This document shows, in pieces, positions 7,688 to 15,081 of a stretch of DNA of 15,103 bases. The first letter of the stretch is position 1; each line of letters opens with the position of its first letter. The DNA is from Euryarchaeota archaeon UBA226 (GTDB taxonomy: Archaea; Thermoplasmatota; Poseidoniia; Poseidoniales; Poseidoniaceae). The position numbers and the translations under genes are program-made. The notes beneath the pieces are model-generated. The model did no database searches. It saw only the letters and a list, made by a program, of their open reading frames with translations, and was not told the DNA's origin. The stretch covers positions 1 to 15,103 of the forward strand of contig DAWL01000081.1 of NCBI GenBank assembly GCA_002505935.1. Reading direction: 5' to 3'.

Positions 7688-10348
7688 TCACTCCTGCATC
7701 AATTCATGCCGACCCTGAATAATATCGCGCAGACGGTACAACTCATCCAAGGCCTCCTTGGGAGATAGGTGATCTGGTTCGATATTTTCGAGATGCTCCA
7801 ATGCTTTGGATTGTGATTCGCTGATTCCTGTTTCTTGAACTGGACTTACTACAGCGTCGATATCAGCGCCTTGTGGCAACATCCAACCCATTATGCTCTT
7901 CTGGCCCTGTTGCCTTCTTTCCGGGCCTCCTTCTCCTGCCCTAGCACCTGCAGCCTGCTTCTCAAGGAACATCAACAAGTCTCTAGCTCTGTCCACTACA
8001 TGTTCTGGCAATCCTGCTAAACCAGCAACCTGAACTCCCAATGAGTCATCGCTTGCACCCTCTGCAACTCTGTGAAGGAAGCGAAGTCCTGATTTTGTCT
8101 GAGCAACCTGAACATGAACATTAGCCAATCCCTCAACCTCTTCCTCCAAGCCGACTAATTGGTGGTAATGGGTAGCGAACAAGGCTCTGCTGCCCAATCT
8201 ACAAACTATGTCTTCTGAAACAGCCCAGGCGATAGAAAGCCCATCGAAAGTCGAAGTTCCTCTGCCTACCTCATCGAGAAGCAACAGGCTGCGCGAAGTA
8301 GCGCGACGAAGAATGTGAGCGACTTCGAGCATCTCCATCATGAATGTAGAACGGCCGCGATTGATGTCGTCGCTGGCTCCCACTCTGGTGAAAATTCGGT
8401 CCACTACTCCGATTCTCGCTTTCTTTGCTGGAACAAAGCAACCCATCTGGGCAAGGATGGTAATTAGTGCCGTCTGCCTAAGATAAGTCGACTTTCCACC
8501 CATATTTGGCCCTGTCAAGAGTATGAATCTGCGATCTTTGTTGAACATAGTGTCATTGGCGATGAATCCATCCTCCATATCGAGAACAGGATGTCTGCCG
8601 TCTGTTATCTCTAATCGGATGTCGTTTCCAAGAGTAGGGCGCTTCCATCCACGACTTCTAGAAACATGTGCTAAACTGGCAAGGACGTCGATAATGGCCA
8701 CCTTAGAGGCTATTTCAGCAAGTTTCTCGGCATCCTGCATTACTTGCGAGCGCAGTTCACAGAACAAACGATATTCGAGGTCATTACAACGACTGTCGGC
8801 ATTGATGATTACGTCCTCCCATTGCCTCAATTCCTCGGTACTATATCGCTGCGCATTGGTCATACTCTGCCTACGCAGATAATGCTCAGGAACCTTGGAA
8901 AGATGTGTCTTGGTCACCTCGATGTACCAACCGATTTGTCGATTAAATCTAACTTTGAGAGACGGGATATCCAATTCCTCACGCTGAGCTGCTTCATACT
9001 CTCTAATCCACTCATTACCCTGTTCTGATTTAGTCCTCAGTTCATCGAGTTCATCATTCCAACCTGAACGGAACATGCCGCCTTCTTTGATTGTCAAAGG
9101 CTGTTCATCGACAAGGGCTTCCTGAATCATCTGAAAAACTGATTCTAATTCGTTCAGCCCTGATGCCAAACTAAGCAACATAGGATCGGAATACTGTTCG
9201 ATGGAGCGCTGTAATGCCGGCATACGGCTCAGACAATTGGCGATTGCAACTATGTCCCTACCATTAGAACGGCCATGCACCAATTGCCTAGCCAATCTCT
9301 CCATATCTCTCAGGCCCTTCAGATGTTCTCGTACCTCGGCTGTTCTACGGGCTGTTTTTACCAACGAAGAAATAGCATCTAGCCTCTTTTCTATAGCATT
9401 AATGTCAGTTGAAGGCCTTAGTAGCCAAGACTTGAGTCTACGCCTTCCCATCCAAGTCCTAGTGCAATCCAAGGCATGGAATAGTGAACCTTGCTTCTCA
9501 CCAGAAAGCGTGCTGGTCAATTCCAGATTCCTCAAGGTTGTCTGGTCGAGCACCATGTTACCTTCTTCCTCAAGGAACTCGATATCACGTATTGGAATGC
9601 GCTCAGAAAGATGCAGGCGACAAAGGTAATCAGCAGCCAAACCGACAGCCTGCATGGCCAATGGATGCTGATCGAGGTCCAAATGACCGAGGTCTATACC
9701 ACCGAATCCTTCCTGCAAAGCCTTCAATCTTGATTTGGCTGGAACCTCATGCTGACTAACTACTATTCCATGCATTTGGCCAATTAACTGGCCTACAATC
9801 GGCTCCTCAGCCTCTTTTCTTCCTAGGACCAATTCCCTCGGTGAATTGCGTAGCATCTCGTCAAGTAGGCGAGACCAACGATCCTCACCTTCTAATTCAA
9901 AGGCCTGAGCATGGCCAGTTGAGTTATCGATCAAGGCGCATGCCAATGATTCTCCAGAAATCACTAGGCTGGCTAATAGAGCGCTCTCCTCGCCACCGAT
10001 AAGACTCTCCTCGTATAACGAGCCAGGCGTATAGATTCGAGTCACATTTCGATTCATCAACTTGCTACCATCGCGTGGCTCGCTCTGCTCAACTACAGTC
10101 ACTTTGTGTCCTGCAGCCAACATCTTGCGCAAATGGCCTTCCAAAGCATGCCAAGGAAAACCTGCCATTGGTATCGGTTCAGCAGCCTTCTTGTCCCGAC
10201 TTGTCAAAGATAGACCCATAACTTCGGAACCGATGACTGCATCTTCATGGAACATCTCATAGAAATCTCCCATGCGGAAGAACAGGACTGTATCCGGATG
10301 TTCCGCCTTGATAGCCATGTACTGGTCCATCATTCCGGTCTTTGCCAT
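7688..10348 (-). CDS. mutS: DNA mismatch repair protein MutS
   Basis: 886 residues, bacterial MutS1 architecture. The mismatch-recognition motif GDFYEMF (27-33) supplies the wedge Phe29 and Glu31. Connector, lever and clamp domains follow, then the ABC-type ATPase with Walker A TGPNMGGKS (612-620), the RGRSTFMMEM loop, Walker B LLLLDEVGRGTST and the THYHQL switch His. The end (about 842-880) matches the tetramerisation region of bacterial MutS. Between them lies QKSIMGWM (816-823), which resembles a PCNA-interacting peptide at the place where E. coli has its beta-clamp motif. The start at 10348 is chosen for its AGGAGGG ribosome site 6 bases upstream and because it places Met just before the recognition domain; an in-frame start at 10414 adds 22 residues unlike the family. 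It heads the mutSL operon and is divergent from the membrane protein gene at 10521. Confidence 0.96.
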   Translation of the reverse strand: MAKTGMMDQYMAIKAEHPDTVLFFRMGDFYEMFHEDAVIGSEVMGLSLTSRDKKAAEPIPMAGFPWHALEGHLRKMLAAGHKVTVVEQSEPRDGSKLMNRNVTRIYTPGSLYEESLIGGEESALLASLVISGESLACALIDNSTGHAQAFELEGEDRWSRLLDEMLRNSPRELVLGRKEAEEPIVGQLIGQMHGIVVSQHEVPAKSRLKALQEGFGGIDLGHLDLDQHPLAMQAVGLAADYLCRLHLSERIPIRDIEFLEEEGNMVLDQTTLRNLELTSTLSGEKQGSLFHALDCTRTWMGRRRLKSWLLRPSTDINAIEKRLDAISSLVKTARRTAEVREHLKGLRDMERLARQLVHGRSNGRDIVAIANCLSRMPALQRSIEQYSDPMLLSLASGLNELESVFQMIQEALVDEQPLTIKEGGMFRSGWNDELDELRTKSEQGNEWIREYEAAQREELDIPSLKVRFNRQIGWYIEVTKTHLSKVPEHYLRRQSMTNAQRYSTEELRQWEDVIINADSRCNDLEYRLFCELRSQVMQDAEKLAEIASKVAIIDVLASLAHVSRSRGWKRPTLGNDIRLEITDGRHPVLDMEDGFIANDTMFNKDRRFILLTGPNMGGKSTYLRQTALITILAQMGCFVPAKKARIGVVDRIFTRVGASDDINRGRSTFMMEMLEVAHILRRATSRSLLLLDEVGRGTSTFDGLSIAWAVSEDIVCRLGSRALFATHYHQLVGLEEEVEGLANVHVQVAQTKSGLRFLHRVAEGASDDSLGVQVAGLAGLPEHVVDRARDLLMFLEKQAAGARAGEGGPERRQQGQKSIMGWMLPQGADIDAVVSPVQETGISESQSKALEHLENIEPDHLSPKEALDELYRLRDIIQGRHELMQE

Positions 10349-10423
10349 CCGCCACCCTCCTGCAGTCACGCTACGCGCTGGAAGCCTCACAGAGAAGGGA
10401 GGGTTCATGAACAAATCGTTGCT

Positions 10424-10435
10424 TTTGTCGACAAA
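10424..10435. promoter_or_regulatory. 12-base palindrome in the mutS / membrane-protein divergent region
   Basis: TTTGTCGACAAA is a perfect palindrome about 75 bases upstream of mutS and 85 bases upstream of the gene at 10521. ACAAATC occurs at 10431-10437 overlapping it and again at 10411-10417, exactly 20 bases apart (about two helical turns). This fits a dimeric regulator site, but chance cannot be ruled out and no TATA box could be fixed nearby. Confidence 0.35.
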
Positions 10436-10454
10436 TCAGAAATTTGCCCTGCGG

Positions 10455-10507
10455 GTCCAGAACAATACGTTTGTTGGGGTAAAGTCTTCAACCCCACATC
10501 GCTGGAC
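10455..10507. repeat. Nested inverted repeats (possible structured leader)
   Basis: The outer arms are GTCCAG (10455-10460) and CTGGAC (10502-10507); the inner arms are TGGGGT (10475-10480) and ACCCCA (10491-10496) around a 10-base loop. Both pairs match perfectly and can form together. The structure ends 4 bases before the ATG at 10512 and 13 before the ATG at 10521, so in RNA it would sit in the leader of the membrane-protein gene. It does not fit a tRNA. If translation starts at 10407 instead, it would lie within coding sequence. Confidence 0.4.
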
Positions 10508-10520
10508 GGGTATGAGGCAC

Positions 10521-11891
10521 ATGAGTGAAGAGGTCGTCGTTGTCGCACCGAGCGAAGATTCTGAAGGTGACTTGATCGAAGATGAAGCGCCGGATTTCTG
10601 GCAGCGTATCCAGCAATGGACAAGGCAAGAGCATGATGGCCAATGGCTAAGCATCAGCGTTTTCATCGCAGTTGCTCTACTTGGTGCCGCATTGATCACT
10701 CAAGCACAAGTAATCCCTGGATACAAAATCAATCCACTGCTAGAAGATTCAAATCTAGTGGACATTGCTTGGAATGAAGATGGTAGCAGTGCCTTGGCCA
10801 TAATTGATGGAGATGCTGGTTACTCCATAGTGAAAATTGATGGCAACAGCGAAACTGAGGTTCTCAAGAACGTTGCCAATTCCGTGGAAAGGGTCGAAGA
10901 TGGTTGGATAGTTGGCGGAGATAATGGTTGGTTGGCATCCTGCAAGGACCCCTGTGAGACATTAGCAACCAAGTCATTTAGCGAGCAGGGTGGCGAATCG
11001 GGGCACTGGACCAACAATACTGAAGGTCAGAGCATCATTGATATTGTCAGCGATGATGGAACTTCGGGATTACTTCTAATCAGCGACGAGAACAACGAAG
11101 CAACAGTACGCTATTTCGACAGCGACAAGATTTCCGCTCCTGCCGATACCCTCGATATCGATGTCTCGCTTGAGAGCATGAGCGAACTTCCAGATGGAGA
11201 AATCATCGCAGTTGGCAATCTAGTCAGCAAGTATCCGACTTGGGCTGAAGGGGACAAGAACCCTGCATCGCTACCCACTAGAGGAGTAATCGTTGCTATA
11301 GACCTCTACGAGAACAATGTTCTCAATGACTTTGCTAATGTTGCAAACAATTCTGAATCAAACGAAACCGCAGAGATGACATCTGATTCGATGAAAGTCG
11401 AGATGGTTCTAGTCCACATTGGAGACAATGGCAAGTACCATTCCATCATGTCAGATTCGAGTTCTGATGGCATCGCCATCATCGCTGGAACCGGTGGAGC
11501 AATGCGCCTTGCTGCAGACATGAGCGTAACATCAGTCGAAGGAGCCCCGGGATCAACCTCAGCCGTAGCAGACAATAATGGCGACATATGGTTCGCTGGA
11601 GACTTGAACTTGGAACGCTTAGGACTCTTGGAGGCTGGAGAAAAGGTAGGAGAAACTGTGGAAGTTCCCCAGGGTGCAACCTTTGACTCTGAACTAGCAG
11701 TTGTTGCGGGAGAAGAAGTTCACTTCCATGGAGCATCAAAGGGAGAACGAGTAACCCTTGACCCAAATGTCAGGGACTCGATGCAATCCCTATCGGTTCT
11801 TGGAGACATACTGTTCGTTGTGGTTAGTCTAGTCATCCTCTCGATGATGGCTTGGAACATGTATGACAACTGGCATCTCGGCGGTTGGTGA
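10521..11891 (+). CDS. Two-TM membrane protein with large beta-rich extracytoplasmic domain (unrecognised family)
   Basis: 456 residues, no family recognised with confidence. An acidic cytoplasmic N-terminus (1-40) is followed by a membrane helix (about 42-61, WLSISVFIAVALLGAALI). Residues 65-420 contain repeated strand patterns such as VDIAWNEDGSSALAIIDGD, GWIVGGDNGW and GDIWFAGDLN, spaced as in a beta-propeller. A second helix (about 427-445) precedes a short tail ending HLGGW. Asp, Glu, Asn and Ser are rich and Lys/Arg scarce in the middle domain, as for proteins exposed to seawater. The predicted topology puts both ends inside and the propeller outside. The start is uncertain: 10521 fits the acidic N-terminus, 10512 is close by, and 10407 has a strong GGGAGGG site but adds residues of no recognisable kind. 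It is divergent from mutS and upstream of rpl10e. Confidence 0.75.
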   Translation: MSEEVVVVAPSEDSEGDLIEDEAPDFWQRIQQWTRQEHDGQWLSISVFIAVALLGAALITQAQVIPGYKINPLLEDSNLVDIAWNEDGSSALAIIDGDAGYSIVKIDGNSETEVLKNVANSVERVEDGWIVGGDNGWLASCKDPCETLATKSFSEQGGESGHWTNNTEGQSIIDIVSDDGTSGLLLISDENNEATVRYFDSDKISAPADTLDIDVSLESMSELPDGEIIAVGNLVSKYPTWAEGDKNPASLPTRGVIVAIDLYENNVLNDFANVANNSESNETAEMTSDSMKVEMVLVHIGDNGKYHSIMSDSSSDGIAIIAGTGGAMRLAADMSVTSVEGAPGSTSAVADNNGDIWFAGDLNLERLGLLEAGEKVGETVEVPQGATFDSELAVVAGEEVHFHGASKGERVTLDPNVRDSMQSLSVLGDILFVVVSLVILSMMAWNMYDNWHLGGW

Positions 11892-11901
11892 GTAGTTTTT
11901 C

Positions 11902-11916
11902 GAGCCCGTAGGGCTC
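11902..11916 (+). terminator. Hairpin after the membrane-protein gene, possible terminator
   Basis: GAGCCC-GTA-GGGCTC is a perfect 6-bp stem with a 3-base loop, 10 bases after the stop at 11889-11891. A TTTTT run (11896-11900) comes before rather than after the stem, so it is not a standard intrinsic terminator. It lies between two genes on the same strand, the second of which has its own promoter, so an end-of-transcript role is plausible. Confidence 0.35.
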
Positions 11917-11933
11917 AATCCCTCTTCCGCTCC

Positions 11934-11943
11934 GATTAAATAA
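11934..11943 (+). promoter_or_regulatory. TATA box for rpl10e-hpt-dph2
   Basis: GATTAAATAA lies about 35-40 bases before the rpl10e ATG and resembles the archaeal TATA element. At the usual spacing, transcription would start near 11964-11968, giving a short leader that begins close to the GGAG ribosome site (11966-11969). A GGCGG-TCG-CCGCC hairpin sequence (11949-11961) lies between the TATA box and the expected start. Confidence 0.6.
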
Positions 11944-11977
11944 GGGAGGGCGGTCGCCGCCATCCGGAGTCGTTGAT

Positions 11978-12517
11978 ATGGCACGCAAACCCGCTAAGAT
12001 GTACCGCCGAGTCAAGGGGCCTGCTTTCACCCGTCGCAAGTACATGGGTGGTGTACCTAACAACCGAATAATGCAATTCCACGTCGGAAACCGCAGTGCT
12101 GCGGAGACTGGCAAGTTCAAGATGCATCTCGAACTATTGGCTGATGAAGCCTGTCAAATCCGCCACACAGCACTTGAGGCAGCCCGTGTTATCTGCAATG
12201 CAACCATCAGAAATGCTGCTGGAACGCAGGGATACGCCCTGAGAATCCACACCTACCCGCATCAAGTTCTCAGAGAGAACAAGCAGGCAACTGGTGCTGG
12301 AGCTGACCGTGTATCACAAGGAATGCGCTGTGCCTTCGGAAAGAACGTTGGAACTGCAGCACGCGTCAAGCGTGGACAGAGAGTCATCTCCTTGCACTTC
12401 AACCCAGAGAACTTTGCTGAAGCAAAGGATGCTCTGCGTAAGGCCAAGATGAAATTCCCTACTCCGTGCAGCACCAAATTGGTCAAGGGTGCGGAGCATG
12501 TCAAGGGCCTGGTCTGA
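11978..12517 (+). CDS. rpl10e: 50S ribosomal protein L10e (uL16)
   Basis: 179 residues, standard length for archaeal L10e, the counterpart of bacterial L16, which binds 23S rRNA near the peptidyl transferase centre and the A-site tRNA. The N-terminus MARKPAKMYRRVKGPAFTRR, the motif VPNNRIMQFHVGN (about 26-38) and the loop GADRVSQGMRCAFGK are characteristic of the archaeal/eukaryotic family. The start at 11978 has GGAG 8 bases upstream and a TATA box before that. It is basic overall, as expected. It is the first gene of a tight cluster: the next gene begins 1 base after its stop. The strongest single marker that this DNA is archaeal. Confidence 0.97.
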   Translation: MARKPAKMYRRVKGPAFTRRKYMGGVPNNRIMQFHVGNRSAAETGKFKMHLELLADEACQIRHTALEAARVICNATIRNAAGTQGYALRIHTYPHQVLRENKQATGAGADRVSQGMRCAFGKNVGTAARVKRGQRVISLHFNPENFAEAKDALRKAKMKFPTPCSTKLVKGAEHVKGLV

Positions 12518-12518
12518 T

Positions 12519-13088
12519 ATGGACGAGCGCAAACGGATCCTACGGGAATCGTTCACTGACACAGCAGTCGTTTGGAAAGATGATTATCCATACTTCGTTC
12601 ATCCGTTGACAGATGGAGTTCCTAGAATCGATGCTGACCTTATGAGAGCAGTTGCTGACCTTGTAATCGAAATTGTCGATTGGGAAGAAGTCGATCTGAT
12701 TCTCGGAATTGAGGCAATGGGGTTACCCCTTGTCGCAACTGTCAGTCTGATGACCAATGTCCCGATGTTAATTGCCAGAAAGCGAAGTTATGGGCTTGAA
12801 GGAGAAGAAATTGTCAGTCAAAGCACTGGGTACAGCAAAGGTGTACTACATCTCAACGACCTCTCGGAGAACGACCGAGTGCTGATTATCGATGATGTTC
12901 TATCAACTGGAGGTACTCTCGATGCAATCCTCGAAGGCGTAACCAATACAGGAGCACAAGTCAGTGAAGTCGTCATCGTGGTTGAAAAGGGTGAAAAAAT
13001 GCGGGAACTTGCCGAAAAGCATGGAACCAAAATCAACAGTCTTGTCAAGATTGAGATGGGTGAAAATGGTATAGTCATCGTAGATTGA
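12519..13088 (+). CDS. hpt: Archaeal HGPRTase-like purine phosphoribosyltransferase
   Basis: 189 residues. It belongs to the archaeal hypoxanthine/guanine (or adenine) phosphoribosyltransferase-like group, which joins a purine base to PRPP in nucleotide salvage. The PRPP-binding motif VLIIDDVLSTGGT (121-133) is intact. The N-terminal YFVHPLTDGVPRID (25-38), GIEAMGLPLV (63-72) and ARKRSYGLEGE (86-96) follow the pattern of haloarchaeal HGPRTase-like proteins and methanogen Hpt. The base specificity cannot be read from the sequence. The start at 12519 is 1 base after the L10e stop (TGATATG), so translation is probably coupled; the in-frame ATG at 12489 would overlap L10e and add residues unlike the family. 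It is followed after 16 bases by dph2. Confidence 0.88.
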   Translation: MDERKRILRESFTDTAVVWKDDYPYFVHPLTDGVPRIDADLMRAVADLVIEIVDWEEVDLILGIEAMGLPLVATVSLMTNVPMLIARKRSYGLEGEEIVSQSTGYSKGVLHLNDLSENDRVLIIDDVLSTGGTLDAILEGVTNTGAQVSEVVIVVEKGEKMRELAEKHGTKINSLVKIEMGENGIVIVD

Positions 13089-13104
13089 AACGTGGGGTGA
13101 ATGG

Positions 13105-14217
13105 ATGGATCTAGACAGACATGATTTCGAAGTTGATGAATTGGTAGAGCGGCTAAAGGCAGAAGATACGCGTTTGGTTGCGCTACAGATTCCTGAAGGT
13201 CTGAAGATACAGGCCTTGGAATTAATGGATAGAATAGAAGAGAAGAGCGCTGCCAAAGTAGTTCTCGCTGCTGACCCTTGCTACGGGGCCTGCGATCTCG
13301 TACATCATAAGATGAAGATGATGGGAGTTGAGATGGTTGCTCACATGGGCCACAGTCAGATGAATATCGATTCAGGTATGCCAACTCATTTTATCCCAGT
13401 CACATACGATGGAGAACCTGAATTGGAACCTGTCATGGAGATTCTTGTCGGCCATAGAGAGATGGCTTCACAGCGCTTATCAGATTCTATGTCGGAAGAT
13501 AGTGACATAACTGAAGAGGACGCTCAAGACAAATTCCTAGACGCCGTTGGGAGGGTTGCTCCACTTAATGGCAGCAAACTAGGCTTGGTTGGATCGATAC
13601 AGCATCTGCACCTCTTACCCTCGTACAAGGAGAAACTGGAAAATTCTGGATTTGATGTGTGTATTCCAACTGGTGGGGCTCGTCTATCTTTCCCAGGACA
13701 AGTTCTAGGATGCAATTATTCTGGAGATGATGATGACATTGGACACTACCTCTTCCTCGGTTCTGGAGATTTCCACCCGATTGGTTTGGTACTACATACG
13801 GGCAAGCCATTGGCAATACTAGACCCCTATACAACTGAAGCAAGAGAGATGTCTCTCGAATTCATAGAACGCATACTGCGCCAGAGATTCGGCCTTATCA
13901 CCATGTCTCAAGAAGCAAAAAGTTTCGGAATTCTAATCGGTGAAAAGCCAGGGCAAATGCGTCGTTCTCTGGCCTTGCGGATGAAGCGCATGTTGGAATC
14001 GCACGGCCGTAAGGGGTACCTGTTGGCTTTGGAACACGTAGGTCCTGAACTGATCGATTTCTATCCAGTCGACGCTTTCGTGAATACCGCCTGCCCACGT
14101 ATCGCTATTGATGACTCAGTCAAGTATGCTAAGCCGTTGATTACGCCTTACGAACTTGAGGTTGCGCTGGGAGAAAAGAAGTGGGAAGAAGGATACCAGT
14201 TCGATGAGATTCCCTGA
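13105..14217 (+). CDS. dph2: 2-(3-amino-3-carboxypropyl)histidine synthase Dph2 (diphthamide synthesis)
   Basis: 370 residues, somewhat longer than the roughly 340 typical of archaeal Dph2. It catalyses the first step of diphthamide formation: a 4Fe-4S cluster cleaves SAM to an aminocarboxypropyl radical that is added to a His of elongation factor 2. The three cluster cysteines come from different domains: Cys59 in DPCYGACD, Cys203 in GQVLGCNYS and Cys330 in NTACPRIAIDD. A further Cys63 is typical of the first motif. An acidic insert (about 126-142, SDSMSEDSDITEEDAQD) accounts for some extra length. The start at 13105 has GGGGTG 5 bases upstream; the overlapping ATG at 13101 is out of frame. 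It is third in the rpl10e cluster, which suits a gene acting on a translation factor. Confidence 0.94.
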   Translation: MDLDRHDFEVDELVERLKAEDTRLVALQIPEGLKIQALELMDRIEEKSAAKVVLAADPCYGACDLVHHKMKMMGVEMVAHMGHSQMNIDSGMPTHFIPVTYDGEPELEPVMEILVGHREMASQRLSDSMSEDSDITEEDAQDKFLDAVGRVAPLNGSKLGLVGSIQHLHLLPSYKEKLENSGFDVCIPTGGARLSFPGQVLGCNYSGDDDDIGHYLFLGSGDFHPIGLVLHTGKPLAILDPYTTEAREMSLEFIERILRQRFGLITMSQEAKSFGILIGEKPGQMRRSLALRMKRMLESHGRKGYLLALEHVGPELIDFYPVDAFVNTACPRIAIDDSVKYAKPLITPYELEVALGEKKWEEGYQFDEIP

Positions 14218-14365
14218 TTCAAACAGGTCTTGCAAATTCAATAATACCGAGGGTAGCGTCTATATCGACCCACTGCAAGCCCTTCGTATTCTCATATGAT
14301 TGCTAAGGGTAATCGGATGAACCCATACAACCTATCCAAATTGATTAGTTGCTACTTGTTATTCA
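14218..14365. other. Convergent intergenic region, no gene seen
   Basis: 148 bases between dph2 and the convergent gene ending at 14366. It holds a weak inverted repeat (CTTGCA 14229-14234 and TGCAAG 14274-14279) with a GGGT/ACCC pair inside (14251-14254, 14268-14271). No tRNA and no clear T-rich terminator was found. From here to the window end the DNA is visibly more AT-rich than the rest. Confidence 0.4.
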
Positions 14366-14980
14366 TTATCGATCTTCAATTCTTAGTTCAGGTTTTTTCT
14401 TGGAGAACAAATCAGTTGAAAGCCATAGACAAAATAGAATAGAGGGGATAGAAACTAGGCTAGATAGAATCATGGTGTGAGAATCAAATTCATTCCCAGT
14501 AATCGCTAAAACAATCTCTGCTAAAAGTCCAATCAAACCTTGTAGAATTATCAACAATAGAATACAAATCAGAACTGGTTTGCTTAGTAGATTAATGTCT
14601 GGACCGTTTTTCTTCTTAACCCACTCGATTTCTTTAGTCGCCTTATTCACTTTATCTATGAGCAGACTGTTGGATTGTAGGTATTCTGTAGAGTTTATTG
14701 GGACGATTCGCCCGTATGTGTGATTTCCGTCCTCGCTTGTAATTCTCATATGGCCGAATTTTTTCAAGGGGTAATGCTTAATCATCAGTGTCTTCATCCA
14801 CCTAGGTCTTTTCACAATATGGTGATATTCATGAGAGGGGTCATCCCAAACAGTCCAGTAAAATTCCGTGATGTCATTTCGTCTAACTTGGAATGCCTCT
14901 CTCCTAAGTTCAGAATTTATCCGTGCCTCTTCTTTGGTCTCACCACGTTGATTTGTAATTTTAAAACCTAGAAAGACCAT
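14366..14980 (-). CDS. Hypothetical membrane protein with two C-terminal TM helices
   Basis: 204 residues, not recognised. Residues 1-130 are soluble, charged and rich in Arg, Lys and aromatic residues (for example EFYWTVWDDPSHEYHH at 39-54). Two membrane helices follow, about 135-160 and 168-189, then a short basic tail (SKKKPELRIEDR). Both ends are therefore probably on the same side, most likely cytoplasmic by the positive-inside rule, given the Lys cluster (122-124) before helix one and the basic tail. The ATG at 14980 is preferred over the TTG at 14986. A TATA-like element lies about 40 bases upstream. Codon choice is AT-rich (AAT, ATT, AAA) unlike the upstream genes, which may mean recent acquisition or a variable genomic island. 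No partner gene is visible. Confidence 0.7.
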   Translation of the reverse strand: MVFLGFKITNQRGETKEEARINSELRREAFQVRRNDITEFYWTVWDDPSHEYHHIVKRPRWMKTLMIKHYPLKKFGHMRITSEDGNHTYGRIVPINSTEYLQSNSLLIDKVNKATKEIEWVKKKNGPDINLLSKPVLICILLLIILQGLIGLLAEIVLAITGNEFDSHTMILSSLVSIPSILFCLWLSTDLFSKKKPELRIEDR

Positions 14981-15018
14981 TTCCAATCATCCTCTTCAAA
15001 CTCTACTAGAAAAATTTG

Positions 15019-15028
15019 ATTTATAATT
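15019..15028 (-). promoter_or_regulatory. TATA box for the 14980 gene
   Basis: On the minus strand AATTATAAAT is a good archaeal TATA element. At the normal spacing transcription would begin near 14995-15000, leaving a leader of about 15-20 bases before the ATG at 14980 that contains a GAGG stretch. Confidence 0.55.
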
Positions 15029-15037
15029 CTGAGGCCA

Positions 15038-15081
15038 ATACCCATCCGATACCCATGCGTGAGATGCCTGTCGCATGGGTA
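15038..15081. repeat. Direct plus inverted repeat upstream of the 14980 gene
   Basis: ATACCCATCCG (15038-15048) is followed directly by ATACCCATGCG (15049-15059), a 10/11 match. The second copy forms a perfect 10-base inverted repeat with CGCATGGGTA (15072-15081) across a 12-base spacer. The set lies just upstream of the TATA box, a usual place for an activator site, though it could also be a recombination site or an element end at the window edge. Confidence 0.55.

Noticed and set aside
7880..7903. Beta-clamp motif instead of PIP box in MutS
   Set aside because: Clamp motifs are usually QxxLF or QLxLF; the WM pair after a two-residue spacer fits the PIP pattern better. The alternative is kept open in the finding.
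10349..10414. N-terminal extension of MutS from an ATG at 10414
   Set aside because: The ATG at 10348 has a strong ribosome site and matches the family start; the extra 22 residues look unlike MutS.
10272..10520. Long N-terminal extension of the membrane protein
   Set aside because: It would overlap the start of mutS. The part before 10407 is antisense to mutS coding; only 10407 remains as a weak alternative.
10451..10520. tRNA-like fold
   Set aside because: The nested stems do not give an acceptor, D, anticodon and T arm arrangement, and there is no GTTCRA-type T loop.
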